Notes: generated from the letters alone by a model not told the origin. Shown: positions 36,501 through 45,425, numbered from the stretch's first letter. The stretch is DNA of 64,000 bases from Chitinophaga rhizosphaerae (GCF_003958645.1 NZ_RXLO01000003.1:558001-622000); one strand, 5' to 3'. Numbers and translations are program-made.

Positions 36501-36538
36501 AACATCACGGCGCAAAGGAAGAGTAGTTGCTTTTTCAT
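33524..36538 (-). CDS. SusC/RagA-family TonB-linked outer-membrane protein
   Basis: This 1004-residue channel has signal peptide MKKQLLFLCAVMLLAVRLAG, a carboxypeptidase-regulatory-like domain (~25-100), the LDETVVVGYGRQKKKDLTGA box, a plug with VIVDGVPVSSVDNVNPNDVE and YGSRGAAGVILITTKRAG, and a C-terminal VGAIVKF. It has no STN domain. It heads a four-gene minus-strand operon with SusD, the 804-residue secreted protein and the MFS transporter. The start at 36538 is set by the signal peptide; the frame reaches 36718 without homology. The divergent membrane protein at 36925 is a candidate regulator. Confidence 0.92.
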   Translation of the reverse strand: MKKQLLFLCAVMLLAVRLAGQDRQVTGTVTDAAGKTPLPEATVSVPGTPAGTTTDNNGHFTLRLPTGAGKITVSMLNYASQTLDVTPGQSIEVFLHTNTRELDETVVVGYGRQKKKDLTGAVATISAKDVGGRQTLKVSDALQGAMAGVSVTRSSGSPGGGSSILIRGITTIGTNGPLVIVDGVPVSSVDNVNPNDVESLSVLKDAASASIYGSRGAAGVILITTKRAGTGRPSLEYNYEYGAQKPTAMPKYVGPQDYMRYFNEQAVNDGAASGAYAQPFIDSYLDSNRVNPDEFPVTDWQKTLLRHRTAPRQRHEVVFTSGTDKLKTKASLSYSKAGAFYDNYDFERYLLRVNNDLQINSKLSAGLDIFYKRTEENSPNTDPIYLSRIMPGIYDDYYSDGRFAISKDGRNPAAQLYGGGFNRYRYNQIGGRLLFNFRPVDGLTLTAQVAPTFDMDKFKNFSTQIKFTNPNGSPSTVVNQPRTTLGESRNENISINGQLLANYARSLRGGHDIDVLAGYEENYNNYESLSAGRSGFPLTGYPYLNAGSIELRTNSGAASESALRSFFGRLKYAYKGKYLVQGNLRYDKSSRFGKAYRGAVFPSVSAGWTVSEESFLKGVSWLSFLKVRGSWGEAGNERIGNYPYQATLDFTNALFYQSGGVVPLSGAGQQVYAVENISWETTRTSDIGIDAAFLDSRLNISAGYFKKSTFDILLPLDIPLYIGYDKPNQNAGTLHVKGWELDVNWRDQVGKVRYSIGANFSDARSRIGDLKGTEFRGDQIIRNGSEYNEWFGYVSNGLFQTAEEVTAGPVMGANTKPGDVRYMDMNKDGVITPDDKVLLGGALPRYLYGGNVRADYMGFDAGLTFQGVGKKLSRLGTDIVQPFAEAFGNVPQEMVGRFWSKNNTAEQNLQATYPRLSRTSNGNNYTLSDYWLRSGAYFRLKNATLGYTLREELLKTVGVQSLRVYLSANDFLSISKLPKYLDPEAGSYSYPIVATFMVGAIVKF

Positions 36539-36606
36539 AATCCTGGAATAAATGATTTTGGTGATTTCCGCACCGGGCGGAAGAAGTCGTGGTTGAGCGA
36601 TCGAAA

Positions 36607-36639
36607 CAAATGTAAAAGCGATGGCGCCCCGTCGCCAAG
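36607..36639 (-). promoter_or_regulatory. Possible promoter of the SusC operon at 36538
   Basis: On the minus strand, CTTG (36636-36639), a 21-base spacer and TACATTTG (36607-36614) fit the TTTG/TAnnTTTG pattern, the -7 perfectly and the -33 at 3 of 4 bases. The leader would be about 60 bases. Confidence 0.3.
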
Positions 36640-36924
36640 TTTGCGGCTGATCAATCGTCAACCAAAAGTTTGAACAGGTTAATTGATTGATAGTCAGCAT
36701 GTAATGTACATTCATCAATTGAAGATGAACAACTGTTTCCCCCGGTTCGCATATATATTATTATCTATCGGCTAAATCGCCGGGAACTGCCTGCGTATTA
36801 CAATCGATTTAAGTTCGCCCTGGGTTTCACTTTTGGAAAAGTGGATTATCTTTGGCCGCAAGGGGCGCGCCACGGCCCATCAACCAACTGTAACCAGCAA
36901 GCTTTTCTGAGGCGACCTAACGGG
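36640..36924. other. Remaining divergent regulatory region, with an inverted repeat
   Basis: The rest of the gap between the SusC operon and the PKD membrane protein holds no gene. It contains the 10-bp palindrome AATGTACATT (36703-36712), flanked by TTAATTGATTGA (starting at 36680) and TCAATTGAA in inverted orientation on either side. This is a possible binding site for a regulator acting on one or both operons. Confidence 0.35.
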
Positions 36925-38244
36925 ATGGAACAACACGAAAACAAAGAATCATTTTATCATCTGGACCTGGTATGCCGGTATATCGCCGGCAACTTCGGTA
37001 ATCCGGAAATCGCTTCGTGGACGAATGGCGATTACCTCCGGCTGAGCGGGATATTGAGCCGCGCGTCCGAAATCCAGCTGAGCCCAAGCACGCTCAAGCG
37101 GATTTTCGGCAAATTGAAAACCACCGAACGCTATTATCCCCAGAAAGCGACCCGCGACGGCCTTGCCCGGTATGCGGGGTTCGCGGATTGGGACGATTTC
37201 GTGGACAAACACCCCCGTCCCGCGAAACCCGGAGAAGCCGCGGCCACCGAAGCACCGGGGCCGCTCACCAAACTTCCCCAGCCCAAAGCACCGCGCATCA
37301 GCTGGTGGCCCGCATTAATTTTGATGGCCGGCGCCTGCGCCATCTTCGGCTGGCAATGGCTGAAACATATGAACCGCCCGCCCGAACGCCCTGCCGGCGC
37401 AAAGCTCGTCTGCTCCAATCCCGTGGGCGATAACCCGCATTCCGCCGTGTTCCGCGTGCAGTTGCCGGATCGCTTCCGGGGCGACAGCAGTAAATTCATC
37501 ATCGCTTTCGGCGACGGAGAACGCGATTTGCCCATTTCTCCCGGCGCGGTGCTCACGCATTATTATGAAAAGCCCGGCCGTTTTTACGCCAAACTGTTAT
37601 ACGATTCCCGGCCCGTCGACACCGTTCCCATTTACCTGAAAACCAATGGATGGACGGCCACCGCTACCTCGCAACTGGATACCACGCGCGTCTACCCCCT
37701 GGAAACGCCGGCGTTCGGTGCTGCCGGGATGTCGGCAACGCCGAAAGAAGTATATGCAACGGGAGTGGACACCTTGCATACGTTTTACGTGGATTTCGTC
37801 AATACGCAGGAGTGGGACGCTACGGGCGATGATATCGAACTGACGGCCCGGTTGGCCACGTCGCGCCTTCGCCCGGGGATCCGCTGTTCACAGGTGATGA
37901 TCACGCTCTACGGTGAAAAATCGCAGCATGAAATGTTGCTGCTGAAGCCGGGCTGCGTGTCATGGGCCTACCTCGTTTTTGCTGAAAAGGGGATTCATGG
38001 CAGCAGAACGGACCTCAGCCCCGTAGGTACCGATCTTTCTTCCGGCGGAACAGTACACCTGCGCGTAAAAGACAAACATGCCTGGCTCACCGTCAACGGC
38101 AAACGCTTGTACGATATCGCTTACAACGAGCCCGTGGGCAAGTTGTACGGCATCCGTTTCAACTTCGCCGGCATCGGCTCCATCCAGCACGTATCCCTGA
38201 AGAAGCCCGGCGGGACGGTGGTTTTCGAGGATGGTGAAAAATAG
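36925..38244 (+). CDS. Membrane-anchored protein with HTH-like N-terminus and periplasmic PKD-like domain
   Basis: This is a 439-residue protein. Residues ~10-100 resemble the N-terminal domain of Bacteroidota regulators (IQLSPSTLKRIFGKLKTTER, then DGLARYAGFADWDDFVDKHP), which may bind DNA or a partner. One transmembrane helix (WWPALILMAGACAIFGWQW) lies near residue 135. The exported part has a PKD-like block (FIIAFGDGERDLPISPGAVL ... HYYEKPGRFYAKLLYD) and a C-terminal beta-rich LamG-like region. The layout fits a one-component transmembrane sensor, and its position divergent from a SusCD operon supports a regulatory role. Both the DNA-binding and sensing functions are inference. The start at 36925 begins the conserved region. 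Confidence 0.6.
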   Translation: MEQHENKESFYHLDLVCRYIAGNFGNPEIASWTNGDYLRLSGILSRASEIQLSPSTLKRIFGKLKTTERYYPQKATRDGLARYAGFADWDDFVDKHPRPAKPGEAAATEAPGPLTKLPQPKAPRISWWPALILMAGACAIFGWQWLKHMNRPPERPAGAKLVCSNPVGDNPHSAVFRVQLPDRFRGDSSKFIIAFGDGERDLPISPGAVLTHYYEKPGRFYAKLLYDSRPVDTVPIYLKTNGWTATATSQLDTTRVYPLETPAFGAAGMSATPKEVYATGVDTLHTFYVDFVNTQEWDATGDDIELTARLATSRLRPGIRCSQVMITLYGEKSQHEMLLLKPGCVSWAYLVFAEKGIHGSRTDLSPVGTDLSSGGTVHLRVKDKHAWLTVNGKRLYDIAYNEPVGKLYGIRFNFAGIGSIQHVSLKKPGGTVVFEDGEK

Positions 38245-38274
38245 GGATCTCTTCCATCGCGGAATACTGCCCAT

Positions 38275-38298
38275 GAAAAAAGCCGGCTTTCGCCGGCT
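38275..38298 (-). terminator. Terminator of the SusD gene at 38327
   Basis: The stem AGCCGGC / GCCGGCT has a 4-base loop and is followed on the minus strand by six T residues, 28 bases past the SusD stop codon. The converging 36925 gene ends 30 bases away on the other side. Confidence 0.75.
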
Positions 38299-38326
38299 CC
38301 TTCGGGTTTTCATAAGCATGATCATA

Positions 38327-39919
38327 TTATGGGCGTTGCCACCAGAGCCTGGTGCCGGGGTTGTCCTGTCCGCCCAGGAGGGCCGCGGCTTTGGTGGTTT
38401 CGTCTTTGTTGTTTTTGTATTCATCCGGCGGGAAAGGCAGGCGGTTGATGAAGCCTGTCACCGTGCCGCCGCTGAGGTTCACTACCACGGGCCAGAGTTT
38501 GGGATACCCAGTGCGCCGGAACTCCGACCAGGCTTCCTGTCCGTCGGGGAACAGGCTGATCCATTTCTGGGTCGCGATCCTTTCCAGTTTCTTTTCGAAA
38601 CCGTCTCCTTCGTTCCAGGCGATGGTCATGGTGCTGAGGTAACTGTCTGCCGCCGTGACGTTATTGTCTGCATTCACGGGATCGGTGTAGGTGGCGGGTT
38701 TGGCGGTGCCGTTGGCGATGTAGGCGGATGCGTCTCCCGCGTCGAACTGCGCGAACGACGTGCGGATGCCTTCCTCATACATTGCTTTCGCCGTCCCTTT
38801 CATGTCCCACCCGCGAATGGCGCCTTCCGCCCGCAGGAAATACATTTCCGAAGCGGACATCACGCGGATGGGGGTGTTGCGCTCGATATTGAGGGGTGAG
38901 AAAGTTTCGTAATCGGTTTTCACCTTGATGTCGATCCCGTTGCGGACGCCTTTGAATCCGCCGCCGGGGAGCGCCGATGCGCGGAAATATTTCGGCAGCC
39001 GCGGATCGTTGTACCCTTTGAGGAACGATTCCATGGTGGCGCCCATCCGGATGTCGTTGTATTCCTGGCTGATCACGTACAGCGAATTGCTCACGGTGAT
39101 ACCGTTGCCGGAATGGACGGTCGCGTTTTGGGCGTTGCTCGTGAATACGCCGTATTCGTTGGCAACGGCTTCTTCGGCCTTTTGCTTCGCCAGTGCGGGC
39201 TTGATGAAAGCGAGCCGCATGGCCAGGCGCAGCTTCAGCGAATTGGCGAGCCGGATCCAGTTGGCGTATTCTCCGCCGTACACGAGGTCGAAAGGTTTGA
39301 GCTGCGCCTTGCCGCCGGGGTTCGTTTTGTCGAACGTGGTGAGCGAGGCGATGGCCTGGTCGAGCTCTGTGAAGAACGCGTTGTACACGCTCTCCTGGCT
39401 GTCGTACGGCGTAGAAAACCCGCCCGCGCCGAATTTGCTATAGGGGATGGGGCCAAACACGTCGGTAACACGGTGCATGGCCGTCACCTTCACGATCGTG
39501 GCCACGGCAAAGAGGTCCGGCCGCGTTTTGGCGCCGCGTTCCTGCACGAGCTTCCATCCGCTCATAATGTTGTCGTACGGCACTTTGAACACCCAGTTAT
39601 TCCAGTCCATCATGAAATAGTTGGAATTGTTTTTTCCGCTGTTGAACGGTGTGGGGATGCCCATGAATCCGGAGTAGATGTCGGCGTTGAGGTTTTGCTG
39701 GAGCTGGTATTGCCAGTCTACGGTGCTGTAAATGCTGGTGAGCATGCCGGGGATGAAGGCGCCTACGTACTTGTAATCGTATTTCAGCAGGGAGTCCGTC
39801 AGTTCGTTGGGATTGGTGTTGAACGACTCGAAATTCTTCGTGCAGGCGGTTTGCCCTGCGATGGCCAGGGTGAGCGCGGCTGCGGGGATGAGTTTATATA
39901 TGGAAGTGTTTTTTTTCAT
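38327..39919 (-). CDS. SusD/RagB-like lipoprotein (SusD-like second type)
   Basis: This 530-residue lipoprotein has lipobox IAGQTACTKNFESFNTNPNE. It belongs to the SusD branch with an early NTNPN motif and C-terminal IATQKWISLFPDGQEAWSEF followed by RRTGYPKLWP. It begins 24 bases after the SusC stop and partners that channel. It is the last gene before a terminator, so the operon has no linked enzymes. Confidence 0.9.
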   Translation of the reverse strand: MKKNTSIYKLIPAAALTLAIAGQTACTKNFESFNTNPNELTDSLLKYDYKYVGAFIPGMLTSIYSTVDWQYQLQQNLNADIYSGFMGIPTPFNSGKNNSNYFMMDWNNWVFKVPYDNIMSGWKLVQERGAKTRPDLFAVATIVKVTAMHRVTDVFGPIPYSKFGAGGFSTPYDSQESVYNAFFTELDQAIASLTTFDKTNPGGKAQLKPFDLVYGGEYANWIRLANSLKLRLAMRLAFIKPALAKQKAEEAVANEYGVFTSNAQNATVHSGNGITVSNSLYVISQEYNDIRMGATMESFLKGYNDPRLPKYFRASALPGGGFKGVRNGIDIKVKTDYETFSPLNIERNTPIRVMSASEMYFLRAEGAIRGWDMKGTAKAMYEEGIRTSFAQFDAGDASAYIANGTAKPATYTDPVNADNNVTAADSYLSTMTIAWNEGDGFEKKLERIATQKWISLFPDGQEAWSEFRRTGYPKLWPVVVNLSGGTVTGFINRLPFPPDEYKNNKDETTKAAALLGGQDNPGTRLWWQRP

Positions 39920-39943
39920 GTTGATGTCCGTTTTCGGTGAGCA

Positions 39944-42900
39944 TTAGAAGGTGACTTTCACATTTACGCCGAGGTTGCGCTGGCTGGGGAGACCGAAGTA
40001 ATCGTACCCCTGGAACTGGTTGGTCGTAAAGGCCGTGATTTCCGGATCGTACGGCGCTTTTTTGTGGATCAGCCAGAGATTGCGCCCCACGAGCGAAACC
40101 TGCAACTGGCGAACCTTGTTGCCCAGTGCCTTCGCGGGAATGCTGTACCCGAGGGAAAGCTCGCGCAGGCGAACGTTCGTGGCGCTGTAGGTGTACAATG
40201 CCAGGGCCGACGAAGTAGCGCCGGTAATGCTCTGGTAGTAATCTTTCGCCGGAACGGTTTTGTCGCCCACTTTCACGCCGCCGTTATCGCGGGCTTCGGC
40301 GGTGCGTTGCGAAACCCCGAAATTATCCATGATCGCTTCCGTCGTAGACACCACTTCGCCACCGATACGCGCGTCTACCAGGAAAGACAGCTGGAACTGT
40401 TTCCATTTGAAGCTGTTGTTCCAGCCCATCAGGTACCGAGGATTGGCGTTCCCTACTTTTTTATAGTCACCGATCTCCGGCACGCCTTTGTTGTTCAATG
40501 CAACACTTCCGTCAGCAGTGCGTTTCACGTCTTTGGCGTAAATGTCGCCGTAGCTGCCGCCCTTGCGGACGATCAGCCGGTACCCCGCGAAGTCGGACAC
40601 CACGAATTCTTCCTGCGTTCTCCTGGTGCCGGTAAACGGATCCGAATAATCCATCATTTCCACCACTTTGTTCCTGTTCAAACCGTAATTGAGGGTAGAC
40701 GTCCATTGCACCTGACCGATCTTCCCGTTATATCCCAAACTCGCTTCGATACCGCGGTTTTCGATGTTGCCGGCGTTCACGTAATAGGCGTTATAACCTA
40801 CCGACGGCGAAACTTCCACTTTGAAATACTGATGCAGCGTGGAGGATTTGTAATAAGTCAGGTTGAAGGAAAGTTTATCGTCCAGGAACCGCGAATCCAG
40901 CCCCACTTCGAAAGAGCGGGTGCGCTCGGGCCGCATTTCCGAGAAAGGTTTGGCATGGATAGCCTGGATGGAGCCGCCGTTGGTCAGCGTAATGGTAGGC
41001 ATGGAAATATAGATGGGGATGGAGTTGGCCACTTCACTGTAAGACGCCCGCAGCTTCGCGAAGGATATGGCTTCGGGGAATTTCACCATTTCACTCAGCA
41101 CGGCCGACAGGCCCACGGAGGGATAGAAGTACGAAGGATTTTTCGTGAACGCCAGGGCCGACGACCATTCATTCCTCGCCGTCACGTCTACATACAGCAT
41201 ATCGCGGAAACCGAGCTGCGCGGTACCGAAAACTGCCTGCGTTTGCAACCGGTCGTTTTTCTCGAACGGCGCGAACCGCGTAAAGTCGATATTGGCGAAG
41301 GAAAAGAAGTTGGCGAATTGCAGGAGATATCCGTTCGACCAACCCGTCGTGTTATCCACCACATCCTGGATACTGCTGCCCACATTGGCTTGCAGCGAAA
41401 ACTGCCCGAACCGCTGTTGCGCCGTGAACATGATGTCTGCATAGGTTTGCCGGATGGAAGTGCGCGTTTTGTCGTACCGGCCGTTGTCTCCGGCGAGGAA
41501 TTTGGGGGTAGAGGCATAGCTGCGCGCTTCGTACACATCGTTGGTCCTGTCCTGCTTCGCGCGGCCGGTAACACTGAGCCATGGCGTGATCGTGTATTTA
41601 GCGGCCACGGAGCCGATGAAGCGGTTGCGCTGCAGCGAGTTGGTGTTGCGGTTCACCACCCAGAATGGGCTCTGGAGCATCATGCCCGGGTCGGAATACG
41701 GCCAGCGCTGGGTGCTGAAGTTGCGGTTGACGTCGTACTGTTCGAACTGGCGGAAACTGTTGAAGTCGTGCGCCCGGGGGAACAGGTAAACGCCTACCAG
41801 CGGATTGTAATATTGGCCCTGCACAGGCACATTGTCCTGCTCCATATTCACGTATTGCGCGTTCACGTCGAGGTTCAGGCGATCGTTGAGGAGGCTGGTG
41901 GTGTTGCGGGCATTGAAATTGTAACGTGCGTAGCTGTTTTTCGGAACGATGCCGTTGGCGTTCACTGCGGCGGCGGAGAAATAGTTCTGGCTGTGATCGT
42001 TGCCGGCGGAAACGTTGACGGCGTGCGTATAGGCGTCTCCGGTCCGGAAGAAGCTTTTGTTATCCGCGTTGGCGGCCTGTTTATCGCCCCAGCTGTAAAA
42101 CGACCCCGTTGTCGGCGTGGCGCCGTAGCTGTTCTGGAAGTCCGGGAGCAGGAGGGGTTTGCTGTAATTGGCGTTGAAGGAATAGTTGACGGAGGGTTTG
42201 CCCGACCGGCCTTTCTTGGTGGTGAGCAGGATCACGCCGTTGGCGGCCTGGCTGCCGTAAAGCGCGGCAGACGATGCGCCGGTGAGCGCGGTCACGCTTT
42301 CGATATCGTCAGGGTTGATGTTGGCGATGCCGTCGCTGCCGCCGGGAACGGAGAATCCGTCGGTTTTTTGCTGGGTAAAGAGGTCAGGTAAAGGGATGCC
42401 GTCTACCACGAACAGCGCGTTGTTGTTGCCATAGATCGATTTATTGCCGCGCATCACCACTTTGGTGGCGCCTCCCGGGCCGGAGGAGCTGTTGCTTACG
42501 GCCATGCCGGCCACTTTGCCGGCGAGGGTGTTGACGAGGCTGGGGTCTTTGACGTTGTTCAATTCCGCGCCGGAAACGGTCTGCACGTTGTAAGTAACGC
42601 TGCGGGCCTGCTTCCTGATTCCCAGGGCCGTCACTACCACCAGTTCTTTCAGTTTGTTCACCGCAGGTTTGAGGACGATGGCGATGTTGAAGGCGTCGTT
42701 ACCGGTTTGCAAGGCGGTGTCGAGGGTTTCGAAGCCGATGAAGCTCACGCGCAGGATGTGCTGGCCGGCGGGAACGTCGGCGAAGCGGAAGCGGCCCTGT
42801 ACGTCTGTGACGGTCCCTTTGCGGAGGTCGCGCAGTTCTACGGAAGCGCCCGGGATGGGGGAGCCGGCGTCGTCGGTCACGGAACCGGTCAAGATAGCGG

Positions 42901-43285
42901 CCATGGGAACGGCGGCTGCAGTTGGCTTCTCGCGGATGACGATGATATTGTTATTGATCACGAAGGTGAGGTTATGGCCCTGGAGGCATTTTTCCAGGAC
43001 TTCGGCCACGGAGGCGTTCCGCACGTCGATAGACACGGAGGGCGCGCTGCGGATGAGTTTCATGTCGTACAGCAGGGAATAGCCGCTCTGCTTCTGTATC
43101 TCACTGAATATCCGCCCCAGCGGCGCGTTCTTGCGGCTGAGGGTGATGGTCTGGGAGAAGCCGGCGGCGCTTACATGCAAGGCTGCGGCAAGCATCAAAA
43201 TGGCCGTTAATTTCATAACGAGTAATAATTTAGCGGGCAATAGCCGAAAACGTGGCATGGCTTTGCCGGACACAAGTAGTTTCAT
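39944..43285 (-). CDS. SusC/RagA-family TonB-linked outer-membrane protein with STN domain
   Basis: This 1113-residue channel has a long N-terminal region with the hydrophobic signal (LVMKLTAILMLAAALHVSAA). An STN domain follows (~50-125; KNAPLGRIFSEIQKQSGYSL), then a carboxypeptidase-regulatory-like domain (~135-205; GSVTDDAGSPIPGASVELRD), the plug (VVDGIPLPDLFTQQKTDGFS, LYGSQAANGVILLTTKKGRS) and a terminal VNVKVTF. Sigma and FecR genes lie directly upstream in the same direction, so substrate occupancy should signal through STN to FecR. The start at 43285 is supported by the leader motif shared with the SusC at 8316. The substrate is unknown. Confidence 0.93.
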   Translation of the reverse strand: MKLLVSGKAMPRFRLLPAKLLLVMKLTAILMLAAALHVSAAGFSQTITLSRKNAPLGRIFSEIQKQSGYSLLYDMKLIRSAPSVSIDVRNASVAEVLEKCLQGHNLTFVINNNIIVIREKPTAAAVPMAAILTGSVTDDAGSPIPGASVELRDLRKGTVTDVQGRFRFADVPAGQHILRVSFIGFETLDTALQTGNDAFNIAIVLKPAVNKLKELVVVTALGIRKQARSVTYNVQTVSGAELNNVKDPSLVNTLAGKVAGMAVSNSSSGPGGATKVVMRGNKSIYGNNNALFVVDGIPLPDLFTQQKTDGFSVPGGSDGIANINPDDIESVTALTGASSAALYGSQAANGVILLTTKKGRSGKPSVNYSFNANYSKPLLLPDFQNSYGATPTTGSFYSWGDKQAANADNKSFFRTGDAYTHAVNVSAGNDHSQNYFSAAAVNANGIVPKNSYARYNFNARNTTSLLNDRLNLDVNAQYVNMEQDNVPVQGQYYNPLVGVYLFPRAHDFNSFRQFEQYDVNRNFSTQRWPYSDPGMMLQSPFWVVNRNTNSLQRNRFIGSVAAKYTITPWLSVTGRAKQDRTNDVYEARSYASTPKFLAGDNGRYDKTRTSIRQTYADIMFTAQQRFGQFSLQANVGSSIQDVVDNTTGWSNGYLLQFANFFSFANIDFTRFAPFEKNDRLQTQAVFGTAQLGFRDMLYVDVTARNEWSSALAFTKNPSYFYPSVGLSAVLSEMVKFPEAISFAKLRASYSEVANSIPIYISMPTITLTNGGSIQAIHAKPFSEMRPERTRSFEVGLDSRFLDDKLSFNLTYYKSSTLHQYFKVEVSPSVGYNAYYVNAGNIENRGIEASLGYNGKIGQVQWTSTLNYGLNRNKVVEMMDYSDPFTGTRRTQEEFVVSDFAGYRLIVRKGGSYGDIYAKDVKRTADGSVALNNKGVPEIGDYKKVGNANPRYLMGWNNSFKWKQFQLSFLVDARIGGEVVSTTEAIMDNFGVSQRTAEARDNGGVKVGDKTVPAKDYYQSITGATSSALALYTYSATNVRLRELSLGYSIPAKALGNKVRQLQVSLVGRNLWLIHKKAPYDPEITAFTTNQFQGYDYFGLPSQRNLGVNVKVTF

Positions 43286-43297
43286 ACTTTTGTACAG
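43283..43297 (-). promoter_or_regulatory. Conserved leader motif abutting the SusC start codon
   Basis: On the minus strand CTGTACAAAAGTATG ends at the start codon and matches the copy at 8304-8318 at 14 of 15 bases. See that entry for the interpretation. Confidence 0.4.
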
Positions 43298-43362
43298 TTT
43301 GGGTTTGGTGACGTAAATGGTGTTTAAGCGCGCTTTTCCGGCCAACCCGAACAATCCCGCCG

Positions 43363-43380
43363 GGAGTGTTGACGCACTCC
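43363..43380 (-). promoter_or_regulatory. Hairpin in the FecR-SusC gap
   Basis: A 6-bp perfect stem (GGAGTG / CACTCC) with a 6-base loop lies about 80 bases before the SusC start, the same distance as the 9-bp hairpin in the other FecR-SusC gap (8213-8236). Neither has a T tract in the operon direction. Confidence 0.4.
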
Positions 43381-43524
43381 TGGCTTTGTTTACGGGCTAA
43401 CCGGTCTGATTAGCTGGTCGTTTTCATGTTTCGATTTTGGTTTGATGTTCGTTCTGAATGTCTGGATACCTCAAGTTATGTCGACTTTGTTATATTGATT
43501 TGATAGTCAGGTTGTAAGGATGAA

Positions 43525-44754
43525 TTACGGCGCAACTTCCAGCGTTCTTCCCGTTATTTTGCAGTTTACACCGCTGCTCCGGAGGGCTTCCACCATGGCC
43601 TGGAGCGATACATCCCGCGAGATCCGGCCGGCAAATTCCTTCTCCGGCACTTCGCCTTTCCAAACTACTTCCACATCGTACCACCGCCCGATCTGGCGCA
43701 GCAGCACGGGCAGCGTGGCGCCTTCGAACTGGAAATACCCGTTCTTCCAGGCGAGCACCTGCTCCAGGTCTGCCGCCGAAACGGCGATTTTCCCTTCCTG
43801 ACCGATGCGCGCTTCCTGCCCGGGGGCCAACTTCACCGCTTCGTCTTTCCTGCGCACCCGTACCGACCCTTCCAGCAAAGCCGTCCGGGCCTGGGATTCT
43901 TCGGGATAGGCGTTGATATTGAATTTCGTTCCCAATACCTCCACCCGTACGTCTTTCACCGCTACCCTGAACGGCTTCTCCACATCGGCGGCCACTTCAA
44001 AATATCCTTCCCCTGTAAGCTCCACCAGCCGCTCGTTCCCTGTAAAGGAAGAAGGGAAACGCAGTGATGATGCGGCGTTCATCCATACAACCGTTCCATC
44101 CGGCAACTGTACCTGGTATTGACCGCCCTTGGGCGTGGAAATCGTGTTGAATACAGGCTCTCCGCCGTCTGCCTGCGGGTCGTACACGATCCGCCCGCCC
44201 TGCAGCTTCACGATCTTCGTATTGCCTTGCCGGGAAAGGGCACCGGCACCGGCGTCGTCGAGGGTAATGACGGAACCGTCGCCCAGGGTGAGCGTGGCTT
44301 TGTTCCCGCCCGGCTGCGGTCCGGAATGCTGAACAACGTTGTTTTTCCCGGGTTGGCGGGTGGATTGGTACATCCAGTAACTGCCGCCGGCGAGCAGCAA
44401 CACGGCTGCCGCTGCGGCGATCTTCCGCCAAGCGGGGCTCAGGCGGCGGGCAGGTACCGGTTCGGTGGGTTCAAACGGGCGATGAAAGGCCGTTCTTCCG
44501 GTCAGTTTTTGCCAGAAAGTACGCTCGGGCACTTGCTCCCGCAGCTCCAACTTCCGCCGGAAATCCGCCACGGAGGCGGAGGTGGGTATAGGGTACGATT
44601 TAAGGGCGTCCGGAACGCCGGCTGCATCGAGCAGGGCGTGGAACTCGTTAGACGGGGCCGTTTCCAGCCAGGCGAACAATGATCGTTCCTCCTCCGGCGT
44701 CAGCGTGCCGGCGGCATATTTTTCCAGGCTGGAGAGGATAGTTTCCCTTGTCAT
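43525..44754 (-). CDS. FecR-family anti-sigma factor
   Basis: This 409-residue protein has a cytoplasmic N-terminal domain (~1-100), one transmembrane helix (KIAAAAAVLLLAGGSYWMYQ near residue 120), a FecR domain (~185-290; PDGTVVWMNAASSLRFPSSF, GEGYFEVA, VLGTKFNINAY) and a C-terminal DUF4974 domain (LPVLLRQIGRWYDVEVVWKG). It should hold the sigma factor at 44808 until SusC signals. It is separated from the sigma gene by 53 bases and from SusC by ~240 bases containing a hairpin. Confidence 0.92.
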   Translation of the reverse strand: MTRETILSSLEKYAAGTLTPEEERSLFAWLETAPSNEFHALLDAAGVPDALKSYPIPTSASVADFRRKLELREQVPERTFWQKLTGRTAFHRPFEPTEPVPARRLSPAWRKIAAAAAVLLLAGGSYWMYQSTRQPGKNNVVQHSGPQPGGNKATLTLGDGSVITLDDAGAGALSRQGNTKIVKLQGGRIVYDPQADGGEPVFNTISTPKGGQYQVQLPDGTVVWMNAASSLRFPSSFTGNERLVELTGEGYFEVAADVEKPFRVAVKDVRVEVLGTKFNINAYPEESQARTALLEGSVRVRRKDEAVKLAPGQEARIGQEGKIAVSAADLEQVLAWKNGYFQFEGATLPVLLRQIGRWYDVEVVWKGEVPEKEFAGRISRDVSLQAMVEALRSSGVNCKITGRTLEVAP

Positions 44755-44807
44755 GCGCTAAAGACGAACGACCGGAAAAAAAGGACACCCCGTCCATCAA
44801 AAAATTT

Positions 44808-45425
44808 TTATCGGGAAAGAAAAATCAGCGCCAGCATCCCCGCTGTCCACTCCGCATGTTGCCGCAGGTACGCCTTCACCTGCGTGGTGGCCAGGCCCAG
44901 GTGCTTTTTGACGGCCGACCGGGAAATGCCCAGCGTGGCGGCGATCTCGTCCAGCGAAAGGCCGCCCTCGGTACTCAGGAGAAACACTTCGCGCCGGCGC
45001 TCCGGCAGCCGGCTGATGGCTTCGCGGGCCAGGCGGTGATATTCGCGGTAGGCAACGGCCGACTCGGTAGGACTGTCCAGCGGAAGGTCTTTCTGTTGCA
45101 GGTTATGGATCACCTTCATCCCGGTTTTATTCCTGCGGAGAAGGTCGGTCATCCGGTTTTTCGCCATCCGGAAAAGGTAATCTTCCAGCGAGCGGACGGT
45201 GCCCAGGCTTTCGCGGCGGTCCCAGACTTTGAGGAACACGTCCTGCACGATCTCTTCCGTGTCTTCGTGCTGGCGGGTGATGAAAAAGAGGAAGCGGTAA
45301 AGGCGCGGGTAAAAATGAACGTACAGTTGGGTAAACGCATCCATATCCCCGGCAGTGGCCAGTTGCAACAAAGTGCGCTCATCGCCGGGAGAAAGGTGGT
45401 CACTGTCGGTACGTCCGGATAACAT
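44808..45425 (-). CDS. RNA polymerase ECF-type sigma-70 factor
   Basis: This 205-residue sigma factor has region 2 (FTQLYVHFYPRLYRFLFFIT, EEIVQDVFLKVWDRRESL) and region 4 (ISRLPERRREVFLLSTEGGL, LDEIAATLGISRSAVKKHLG), with a hydrophobic C-terminal tail (GMLALIFLS). It partners the FecR at 43525 and should drive the SusCD operon 39944-38327. It lies 44 bases downstream of the aminotransferase gene; a weak TACCTTTC element (45447-45454, minus) might give it its own transcript. Confidence 0.9.
   Translation of the reverse strand: MLSGRTDSDHLSPGDERTLLQLATAGDMDAFTQLYVHFYPRLYRFLFFITRQHEDTEEIVQDVFLKVWDRRESLGTVRSLEDYLFRMAKNRMTDLLRRNKTGMKVIHNLQQKDLPLDSPTESAVAYREYHRLAREAISRLPERRREVFLLSTEGGLSLDEIAATLGISRSAVKKHLGLATTQVKAYLRQHAEWTAGMLALIFLSR

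Noticed and set aside
40064..42391. A 775-codon plus-strand open frame
   Set aside because: It is the antisense of the SusC gene at 39944-43285; GC-rich codon bias keeps the opposite strand open. No domain is seen.
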